Source: Jatrophihabitans sp. (GTDB taxonomy: Bacteria > Actinomycetota > Actinomycetes > Mycobacteriales > Jatrophihabitantaceae). From it: a DNA stretch of 12,842 nucleotides. The notes under the pieces were generated by a model, which was not told the origin of the DNA, did not search any database, and was given only the letters and a program-made list of their open reading frames with translations. The position numbers were made by a program, and so were the translations under genes. The DNA is taken from assembly GCA_025966255.1 (NCBI GenBank), contig JAOPVG010000437.1:1-12842 (forward strand), read 5' to 3'. The stretch's first letter is position 1. The number at the start of each line of letters is the position of its first letter. This document shows positions 5,153-12,842 of the stretch, one piece after another.

Positions 5153-6064
5153 GTGAGACCGCGCGCCCAGCGCATTGCCGTCGAGCCACCGCAGCGACCG
5201 ATGCTCGTGGCGCACCGCGGCGCTTCCTCGCAGATCGCCGAACACACGCTGGCGGCGTACGAGATCGCCATCGCGTCGGGCGCCGATGCCCTCGAGTGCG
5301 ATGTTCGGATGACGCGCGACGGGCACCTCGTCTGCGTGCACGACCGCACCATCAACCGGACTTCGGACGGGCGCGGCGTCGTCAGTGACCTCGATCTGCC
5401 GAGCCTGTCGCAGCTCGACTTCTCGTCCTGGCGCGGGGAGTTGCCCGAATCCGCTGACGAGCTGCTCTCGGACGTCCCGTACCACTCCGGAGTCGCGGCC
5501 GACCGGATCGAGCGCGGTGGCGGCGTGCTCACCCTGGAGATGCTGCTCGGGCTCGTCCGCGACGCCGACCGCGACGTGCGGCTGCTCATCGAGACCAAGC
5601 ACCCGACCCGCTACATGGGTCTGGTCGAGAAGACCCTCGTCGAACTACTCGATCGCTTCGGCTGGGCGGGACGACCTGGCCCGCCGGCGACGATCCGCCA
5701 GCCGCCGGACATGACCAACCCCGTGGTCATCATGAGCTTCGCCCCGACCGCGCTGCGCCGGGTCCGGCTGCTCGCCCCGGATATCCCGACGGTGCTGTTG
5801 ATGGAGCGGATGTATCCGCTGCGGCGTGACGGCATGCTGCCCGCCGGCGTCCCGATCGCCGGACCCGGCTTGCATCTGCTTCAGGGGGATCCGGATTTCG
5901 TGGCCCGGGCGCACAGCCGTGGCCACCAGGTCTACGTGTGGACCGTCGACGATCCGGCTGACGTCCGCTACGTGCTCGACCTGGGGGTCGACACGATCAT
6001 CACCGACCTTCCGCGCGAGGTGCTCGCGGTCATCGATCGCGAGCGCGGCCGTCCGGCGACGTGA
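5153..6064 (+). CDS. Glycerophosphodiester phosphodiesterase family protein (GlpQ-like)
   Basis: GDPD enzymes hydrolyse glycerophosphodiesters, products of phospholipid breakdown, to glycerol 3-phosphate and an alcohol. Numbered from GTG 5153 (303 residues), the product has the opening catalytic motif VAHRGAS with His21-Arg22, AEHTLAAYE in place of the more usual ENT form, the metal-binding ECDVRMTRDG with Glu48 and Asp50, and VCVHD with catalytic His63. Later family blocks are LLIETKHP (metal Glu), VVIMSF, and the closing YVWTVDDPADVRYVLDLGVD and TIITDLP. There is no signal peptide, so it is probably cytoplasmic. The start is uncertain: GTG 5153 has AGGA 8 nt upstream and CAGGAT 7 nt upstream, while in-frame ATG 5144 overlaps those bases and lacks a spaced ribosome site. 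It follows the rhodanese gene closely. Confidence 0.9.
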   Translation: MRPRAQRIAVEPPQRPMLVAHRGASSQIAEHTLAAYEIAIASGADALECDVRMTRDGHLVCVHDRTINRTSDGRGVVSDLDLPSLSQLDFSSWRGELPESADELLSDVPYHSGVAADRIERGGGVLTLEMLLGLVRDADRDVRLLIETKHPTRYMGLVEKTLVELLDRFGWAGRPGPPATIRQPPDMTNPVVIMSFAPTALRRVRLLAPDIPTVLLMERMYPLRRDGMLPAGVPIAGPGLHLLQGDPDFVARAHSRGHQVYVWTVDDPADVRYVLDLGVDTIITDLPREVLAVIDRERGRPAT

Positions 6065-6074
6065 CGCAGGTCGT

Positions 6075-6101
6075 GTTTACCGACCGACTGGCGTCGGGAA
6101 A
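6075..6101 (+). promoter_or_regulatory. Sigma-B/F-like promoter before the anti-sigma-like gene
   Basis: GTTT (6075-6078), a 17-nt spacer, then GGGAAA (6096-6101) resembles the GTTT-N15-18-GGGTAT pattern known for the sigma-B/sigma-F group in actinobacteria; the -10 matches at 4 of 6 positions. It would give a leader of roughly 30 nt containing the strong GGGAGGAG ribosome site at 6131-6138. A housekeeping alternative exists nearby (TACGGAT or TTAGAAC, 6103-6115) but lacks a well-spaced -35. Confidence 0.4.
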
Positions 6102-6140
6102 GTACGGATTAGAACCGCATTGCGAACTCAGGGAGGAGCC

Positions 6141-6554
6141 ATGAGCGCAAAAATGCTCGTCCGGCCCGACCTGACCAGCGTGGCGAAGGTCCGACACGAA
6201 ATTGCCGCCGACCTCGCGGGGCGCTCGGTAGCGCAGACCTCCGTCGATGACGTCGTGCTCGTGGCCAGCGAACTCGTCGGCAACGCGGTGGTGCACGCGA
6301 GTGGGGCCGATGACTTGGACGTCGCGTGGGACGTCCAGGAGGGCACGGTTGTGGTGCGCGTCGCCGACGCCAGCGCCGCCCAGCCCGTTCCGCGGTCGGC
6401 CGGCCCCACGGACACCGGGGGTCGCGGTCTCACCATCGTGGCGGCGATCGCCGACGACTGGGGCGTACGTAGCGTCGCTCGCGGCAAGGAGGTCTGGGCG
6501 CGGGTGCGGGTGCGGACCTCTCGCTCGGGCCGGTGGCTGCGGTCGGTGAGCTAG
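6141..6554 (+). CDS. RsbW/SpoIIAB-like ATP-binding anti-sigma regulatory factor
   Basis: This is a single-domain GHKL ATPase. Relatives bind an alternative sigma factor or phosphorylate an anti-anti-sigma protein. The 137-residue product has the N box ELVGNAVVHA (44-53; Glu44, Asn48), a G1 position at VRVADAS (72-78) where Asp76 is followed by Ala-Ser rather than the usual DxG, and the G2 box TGGRGLTIV (92-100). A basic tail RTSRSGRWLRSVS ends it. ATG 6141 has a very strong GGGAGGAG at 6131-6138. No sigma factor or anti-anti-sigma gene is adjacent: upstream is the phosphodiesterase gene and downstream the convergent gdh, so partners must be elsewhere. The sigma-B/F-like promoter upstream would suit a feedback role, but that is inferred. 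Confidence 0.87.
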   Translation: MSAKMLVRPDLTSVAKVRHEIAADLAGRSVAQTSVDDVVLVASELVGNAVVHASGADDLDVAWDVQEGTVVVRVADASAAQPVPRSAGPTDTGGRGLTIVAAIADDWGVRSVARGKEVWARVRVRTSRSGRWLRSVS

Positions 6555-6564
6555 CCGGCGTCGG

Positions 6565-9500
6565 TCAGCTGGACAGGCTGCGCAGGACCCGGAGGGCCAC
6601 TGAAAGCGTCGCCAGATCTACCTCGTCGCGATCCAGCGCGTCCCGGACGGTCGTCCGGGCCCGCTCGACCCGCTCGACGTTCGCGTGAGCCCACTCGTCG
6701 ATGCGCTGGTCGACCGGCAGCGATGCATCGGTCGTCCGCAGCACGGCCGTGGTGATGGCCGAGAGCGCGGCGTAGACGTCGTGTCGCGCGGCCGACCGGG
6801 CCAGCGTGGACCAGCGGTCGTCGCGGGGCAGGTTCGTGACGCGGGTCAGCAGTTCGTCGACGCTCAGCCGCTCGGACACGGCGTAGTGCAGCTCCGCGAC
6901 CGTGGCGGCGTCGACACCCGTGGCCTCCGAGATCTCCACGACGTCCAGCAGCAGGAACGCGCTCAGCAGCTCGGCCAGACGCAGCGACAGATTGCGGGGC
7001 AGGCCGAGCGCGATCAGCTTCTCGGCGTCGTCGTAGAGGGTCTGCCGTTCGGCGCCGCGCATGAGGTCCGAGCAGCGCGAGCCGAGCCGCGACACCACCG
7101 GCTGGTAGCGCTCGATCTCGGCGGCGACATCGGTGATCGGGAAGCGGATGTCCGCGAGCCAACGCGTCGCGCGGTCGATCAACCGGCGGATCTCCTGGTA
7201 GCCGGCGTGCTGCGCAGTGGTCGGCACCTGGTTGTCGAGCGCCTCGATGGCCGCCCACAGCGGGCTCAGGTCGAACACCGCCCGCACGATGCTGTACGCG
7301 CGGGCGATCTGGGCGAGGTCGACGCCCGTCTCTTCGATCGCGCGGTGCACGAACGTCGTGCCCGCGTGGTTGATCATGTCGTTGACGACAACGGTGGTGA
7401 TGATCTCGCGGTGCAGCGGGTGGCCCAGCAGGTCGTCGGCGAAACGCGCCGAGATCGCCGGCGGGAAGTAGCCGGCAATCGCCCGCTGGTACCACGGCTC
7501 GTCGGGCAGCGTGGAATCCTCGATGTGCTGCGTCAGCGTCATCTTCGAATATGCGACGAGCACGGCGTTCTCGGGTGAGAACAGGCCGACGCCGACGGCT
7601 TCACGGCGGGCGATCTCGGCGTCCGACGGCAGGAACTCCAACGCGCGGTCGAGCTCGCCGGCTTGCTCCAGGGCCTGCATGAACCGCTGGTGCACGGACA
7701 CGAGCGACGGGCTGAGCTTGCGTGCCATACCCAGAAGTACGTTCTGGTCGTAGTTGTCGCGCAGCACATGCCGGGCGACGTCGTCGGTTGCGCCGGCGAG
7801 CAACTCGTTGCGCTCGTCGCGGGTGATCTTGCCCGAAGCCACGCCGCGGTCGAGCAGGATCTTCAAGTTCACTTCATGGTCGGACGTGTCGACGCCGGCC
7901 GAGTTGTCGATCGCGTCGGTGTTGATGTGTCCGCCGAGTTGCGCGTACTCGATGCGACCGCGTTGGGTGAGACCGAGGTTGCCGCCCTCGCCGACGACCT
8001 TGACCCGCAGCTCGTCGGCGTTCGCGCGCAGCGCATCGTTCGTCTTGTCGCCGGCATCCGCGTGTGTCTCCGTGGAGGCCTTGACGTAGGTGCCGATGCC
8101 GCCGTTCCAGAGGAGGTCGACCGGCGCGACCAGGATCGCGTGGATCAGCTCGGCCGGCGTCAGCTTGGCCACTCCCACCGGGATGCCGAGCGCCGACCCG
8201 ACCTGCTGCGAGATCGGGATCGACTTGAGGGTGCGCGGGTACACGCCCCCGCCCTCGGAGATCAGGGAGGTGTCGTAGTCGGCCCACGAGGACCGCGGCC
8301 GGTCGAACAGTCGCCGCCGTTGCGCGTAGGAGTTGGCCGCGCTCGGGTTGGGGTCGAGGAAGATGTGCCGATGGTCGAAGGCCGCGACGAGGCGGATGTG
8401 TTCGGACAGCAGCATTCCGTTGCCGAACACGTCGCCGGACATGTCGCCGATGCCGACCACGGTGAAGTCCTGCGACTGGGTGTCCAGCCCCAGCTCGCGG
8501 AAGTGGTACTTCACCGATTCCCACGCGCCGCGCGCGGTGATGCCCATCGCCTTGTGGTCGTAGCCGACCGAGCCGCCGCTCGCGAACGCGTCGCCCAGCC
8601 AGAAGTTGTAGTCGAAGGCGATCCCGTTCGCGATGTCGCTGAACGTGGCGGTGCCCTTGTCGGCGGCGACGACGAGGTACGGGTCGTCGGCATCGTAGCG
8701 ACGGGTCTGCGGCGGCGGCACGACCTGCTGGCGACCGTCCGGCCCGGGCACGTAGTTGTCGGTGAGGTCCAGCAGCGACGAGATGAAGGTGCGGTAGCAG
8801 GACACGCCCTCGGCCAGCCACGCGTCGCGGTCGACGGCCGGATCGGGCAGGCGTTTCGCGACGAACCCGCCCTTCGCGCCGGTCGGGACGATGACGGCGT
8901 TCTTGACCATCTGCGCCTTGACGAGGCCGAGAACCTCGGTGCGGAAGTCCTCCCGGCGCTCCGACCAACGAAGGCCCCCACGGGCGACCGGGCCGAAGCG
9001 CAGGTGCACACCTTCGATCCGCGGTGAGTAGACCCAGATCTCGAACCGCGGACGAGGCTCGGGTAGGTCGGCGATCCGCCGCGGATCGAGCTTCACGGCA
9101 ATCGCGGTGCGCCGGTTGCCGTCCTCGTCCGTGCGGTACGCGTTCGTCCGCAGCGAGGCGTTCACCAGACCGAGCAGCGAGCGCAGGATGCGGTCCTGAT
9201 CGAGGCTCGCGACGTCGGCGAGCTGCGCCTCGATCACGTCGACCCGGGCCACCTTGCCGCCGTCGGCATCGACGAGCGGTGCTTCGTCCTCGCGGGCCGG
9301 ATCGAAGCGCGACTCGAACAGTTCGACGATGGACGCGGCGATGTCGGGGTTGTCGATGAGCGCCTGCTCGATGTAGCCCTGGCTGAACGTCGTGCCGCCC
9401 TGACGCAGGTACTTCGCGTAGGTGCGCAGGATGTTGGCCTGCCACCACGTCATGGACGTCCGCACGACCAGCGCGTTGAAGCCGTCCTGCTCGATCTGCT

Positions 9501-11346
9501 CGAGCCACAGCAGCCGGACCGCCTCGATGAAGTGGGCCGAGCGCGTCTCGTCGAAATCGATGCCCGGTGGCAGTCGCAGTCCGAAGTCGTAGATCCAGAC
9601 GGTCTCACCCTCGGACAGGCCGATCTCGTACGGCCGCTCGTCGAGGACCTCGATGCCCATCTGGGTGAAGATCGGCAGCGCTCGGGCGAGAGAGACCGAC
9701 TGCCCGGTGCGGAAGACCTTCAGCCGCTGGTCGGCGCCGTCGTCGTGGTCGGGCGTGTACAGATCGAAGGCGAGCCCGTTGTCAGCCGGAAGCTCCTCGA
9801 GCCGGATGAGGTCGCGTACGGCCGTCGCGGCGGTGAAGTCCTCCTTGTAGGCCTCGGGCAGCGTGTCACGGTACTTGCGCAGCAGCCGCTCGCCGGCGTC
9901 CTCACCGACAGCGGTGGTGAGGAGGTCCTGCAGGTCGTCGCTCCACCGCCGCGTCACCTCCGCGACCTCGGCCTCGACGACGGCGCGCTGCGGGGAGGCC
10001 GGTTGCGAGCCGGGGCGCACGGCGATCAGCAGCTGCATCCGGGCCAGGTTCAGCTCGACGATGCGGTCGTCGTGGCCGATGATGTCGCCCGGCCAGTGAC
10101 GGTTGATCACCGCAGTGACCTTGCGCCGGGTCTCCGGGCCGAAGCGATCGGCCGGGAAGTAGACGAGCACGCTGACGAAGTCGCGGTTGAGGTGGATGCG
10201 CGCGAACACCCCGACCGTCTCGTGATCGGCGCGGTCGACGACGAGCTGGGACAGGCGCAGCAGGTCACCGGTCGGCGCCTCGAGCAGTTCGTCGCGGGGC
10301 AGCGTGCGCAGGGCCGCCAGGAGTCGGCGGCCGGTGTGGCTCTGGGCCCGCACGCCCGAGCGCAGCAGGATCTCCGAGATACGCCGCCGCACCACGGGAA
10401 CGCGGCCGACCGTGCCGTCCTCGGCATTGGTGATCAGGCCGAGGAAGACGTGGATCATCTGCGCGCCGCCCGATCCGGCCGGCGTGACCACGGTGACGCA
10501 GTCGTAGTGCACCGAGCGGCGCACCGTCGACACCAGAGGCGATTTGAAGATCACGAGCGGGGCTCCGCTGCGGAATGCCGGCAACAGTTCCAGGGGCGAG
10601 ATGCGGGCCTCGCCGCGCAACACGCCTTCGGCGTCGTCGGTGCGGGCGCGCGGGCTGGCCAGCTCGTTCGCCGAGTACGCCGTGTGCCCGAGGATCATGT
10701 AGTTGCCGTCGGCGAGCCACCGCAGCAACTCACCAGCCTCTTCGCTGGTTTCGCGGTCGAAGTGCCCTGGGTTCGCGGCCAGGTCGTCGGCCAGCGAGCG
10801 GATCAGCTGGTACATGTGCGGTGCGTCGGCAACCGCATGCAGGACGTCGTCGAGGATGCGATTGATGTCGGCGGCCAGCATCGCGTGCTCGTCGGCCGGG
10901 ATGCGGTCGAGCTCCATGTGCACCCACGACTCGACGATCGCGCCGTCGGGCACGTCGGCGTTGTCGTCGATGTCGAACACCCGCATCATCACGCCGCTCG
11001 GATCGCGCGTCACCACGATCTGCGGATGCAGGACTCGTTCGGCGTGCAGATTGGTCCGCTCCAGTTCGGCCCACAATGACTCGACGATGTACGGGGCGTC
11101 GGAGGACACGATGTCGACCGCGGTGATGTCGGCCCCGAGGTCGACGACGCGCAGCAGCGTCTGACCCCAGGGGCGGGCGGCGCCGAACTCCAGCGCGTCG
11201 CGGGCCAACTCGGCGAGGTCGTCACCGGCCCGGCCGGCGAGCTGGCTGCCCGCGTGGGCGAGATACCGCCGCGCGAACACGGCGGAGTCGACGACGGCTG
11301 ACCCGGGGTCTGTCCCGGTGTCGGGGCCGGCGTGCGTGTCGGTCAT
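6565..11346 (-). CDS. gdh: NAD-specific glutamate dehydrogenase, large (180-kDa) class
   Basis: This enzyme oxidatively deaminates L-glutamate to 2-oxoglutarate and ammonia with NAD (EC 1.4.1.2). The 1593-residue length matches the large class found in Streptomyces, mycobacteria and Pseudomonas. The N-terminal half (about 1-690) carries the ACT-like regulatory regions. The catalytic core follows: GPVARGGLRWSERREDFRTE, then VPTGAKGGFVAKRLP with catalytic Lys825, then the dinucleotide site VVGIGDMSGDVFGNGML (Gly965, Gly967) ending near FDHRHIFLDPNP. A long helical C-terminal region completes it. In mycobacteria this class is controlled by the FHA protein GarA; no garA is in this window. ATG 11346 is chosen over an upstream in-frame ATG (11442) because GAGGTGA lies 7 nt before it and the extension looks non-coding. 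It is divergent from the malic enzyme gene. Confidence 0.96.
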   Translation of the reverse strand: MTDTHAGPDTGTDPGSAVVDSAVFARRYLAHAGSQLAGRAGDDLAELARDALEFGAARPWGQTLLRVVDLGADITAVDIVSSDAPYIVESLWAELERTNLHAERVLHPQIVVTRDPSGVMMRVFDIDDNADVPDGAIVESWVHMELDRIPADEHAMLAADINRILDDVLHAVADAPHMYQLIRSLADDLAANPGHFDRETSEEAGELLRWLADGNYMILGHTAYSANELASPRARTDDAEGVLRGEARISPLELLPAFRSGAPLVIFKSPLVSTVRRSVHYDCVTVVTPAGSGGAQMIHVFLGLITNAEDGTVGRVPVVRRRISEILLRSGVRAQSHTGRRLLAALRTLPRDELLEAPTGDLLRLSQLVVDRADHETVGVFARIHLNRDFVSVLVYFPADRFGPETRRKVTAVINRHWPGDIIGHDDRIVELNLARMQLLIAVRPGSQPASPQRAVVEAEVAEVTRRWSDDLQDLLTTAVGEDAGERLLRKYRDTLPEAYKEDFTAATAVRDLIRLEELPADNGLAFDLYTPDHDDGADQRLKVFRTGQSVSLARALPIFTQMGIEVLDERPYEIGLSEGETVWIYDFGLRLPPGIDFDETRSAHFIEAVRLLWLEQIEQDGFNALVVRTSMTWWQANILRTYAKYLRQGGTTFSQGYIEQALIDNPDIAASIVELFESRFDPAREDEAPLVDADGGKVARVDVIEAQLADVASLDQDRILRSLLGLVNASLRTNAYRTDEDGNRRTAIAVKLDPRRIADLPEPRPRFEIWVYSPRIEGVHLRFGPVARGGLRWSERREDFRTEVLGLVKAQMVKNAVIVPTGAKGGFVAKRLPDPAVDRDAWLAEGVSCYRTFISSLLDLTDNYVPGPDGRQQVVPPPQTRRYDADDPYLVVAADKGTATFSDIANGIAFDYNFWLGDAFASGGSVGYDHKAMGITARGAWESVKYHFRELGLDTQSQDFTVVGIGDMSGDVFGNGMLLSEHIRLVAAFDHRHIFLDPNPSAANSYAQRRRLFDRPRSSWADYDTSLISEGGGVYPRTLKSIPISQQVGSALGIPVGVAKLTPAELIHAILVAPVDLLWNGGIGTYVKASTETHADAGDKTNDALRANADELRVKVVGEGGNLGLTQRGRIEYAQLGGHINTDAIDNSAGVDTSDHEVNLKILLDRGVASGKITRDERNELLAGATDDVARHVLRDNYDQNVLLGMARKLSPSLVSVHQRFMQALEQAGELDRALEFLPSDAEIARREAVGVGLFSPENAVLVAYSKMTLTQHIEDSTLPDEPWYQRAIAGYFPPAISARFADDLLGHPLHREIITTVVVNDMINHAGTTFVHRAIEETGVDLAQIARAYSIVRAVFDLSPLWAAIEALDNQVPTTAQHAGYQEIRRLIDRATRWLADIRFPITDVAAEIERYQPVVSRLGSRCSDLMRGAERQTLYDDAEKLIALGLPRNLSLRLAELLSAFLLLDVVEISEATGVDAATVAELHYAVSERLSVDELLTRVTNLPRDDRWSTLARSAARHDVYAALSAITTAVLRTTDASLPVDQRIDEWAHANVERVERARTTVRDALDRDEVDLATLSVALRVLRSLSS

Positions 11347-11457
11347 GTGCTGGTCACCTCGGTGTGACGGCATCGAACGGACGTCCGACCCCATCCTGGC
11401 ACTGCCCGGGTTACCGCGCGTGGCCCACCACCGGACCGGCATAGCAGGATGCCCGGT
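11347..11457. promoter_or_regulatory. Divergent control region of gdh and the malic enzyme gene
   Basis: Three elements stand out. GTCAC (11353-11357) - N6 - GTGAC (11364-11368) is an inverted repeat that includes part of the gdh ribosome site. CGGACGTCCG (11378-11387) is a perfect 10-bp palindrome. CAGGAT occurs on the minus strand (11398-11393), a possible gdh -10 placing the start near the palindrome, and on the plus strand (11445-11450), 7 nt before the malic enzyme ATG. The plus-strand copy may instead be a ribosome site (AGGA). No convincing -35 is seen for either gene. A shared regulator is plausible but inferred. Confidence 0.4.

Positions 11458-12842
<1,385 letters not shown>

Noticed and set aside
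7663..11079. Very long plus-strand open frames (454 and 515 codons) opposite gdh
   Set aside because: They lie fully antisense to an unmistakable gdh, read as Arg/Val/Gly/Asp-rich sequence with no family motif, and arise from strong G/C third-position bias.
11353..11368. CRP-like site upstream of gdh
   Set aside because: The CRP consensus is GTGA-N6-TCAC; here the arms are GTCAC-N6-GTGAC, the opposite orientation.

Overview
The window is high-GC DNA (a coding stretch I counted by hand is about 70% G+C) from an actinobacterium. Gene content points there: a 180-kDa-class NAD-glutamate dehydrogenase, a DUF6191-like small protein, an Fpg2-type glycosylase resembling the mycobacterial one, an RsbW-like ATPase, and many start codons placed as expected for leaderless mRNAs. 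The order Mycobacteriales or a near relative is my best guess. No genus can be assigned from the sequence.

Layout. Positions 1-69 hold the last codons of an unidentified gene, followed by a hairpin. Positions 70-609 hold no convincing gene. That gap is lower in G+C (about 56% over 181-480) and carries a repeated hairpin motif plus one very strong hairpin. A small conserved actinobacterial protein (610-900, minus) is divergent from msrA (1012-1671, plus), which repairs oxidised methionine. Converging on msrA is a two-gene ABC-2 exporter (permease 1719-2516, ATPase 2513-3226, minus, overlapping by 4 nt). It is divergent from a TetR regulator (3283-3858), with a consensus-like promoter and candidate operator between them. 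Next on the plus strand come an Fpg/Nei-family DNA glycosylase (3868-4743), a single-domain rhodanese (4766-5110), a glycerophosphodiester phosphodiesterase (5153 or 5144 to 6064) and an RsbW/SpoIIAB-like ATPase (6141-6554) preceded by a sigma-B/F-like promoter. The minus-strand gdh (6565-11346) converges on that gene with 10 bp between stops. It is divergent from an ACT-domain malic enzyme (11458 onward) that runs off the window just short of its expected C-terminus.

How the genes fit together. msrA, the Fpg-type glycosylase and perhaps the rhodanese are oxidative-damage or sulfur functions. The TetR/ABC block is a self-contained, probably autoregulated export module. gdh and the malic enzyme share a 111-bp divergent promoter region and can be read as one catabolic route (glutamate to 2-oxoglutarate, then malate to pyruvate, yielding reduced cofactor).

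I found no CRISPR array, tRNA, rRNA, insertion sequence, phage gene or evident new multi-gene defence system. The observations most worth following are regulatory: the recurring TANNNT-N6/7-start arrangement, the TTGACA/TACATT leaderless promoter with an overlapping TTAA-N8-TTAA dyad, the sigma-B/F-like promoter in front of an anti-sigma-like gene, and the repeated hairpins at 402-534.
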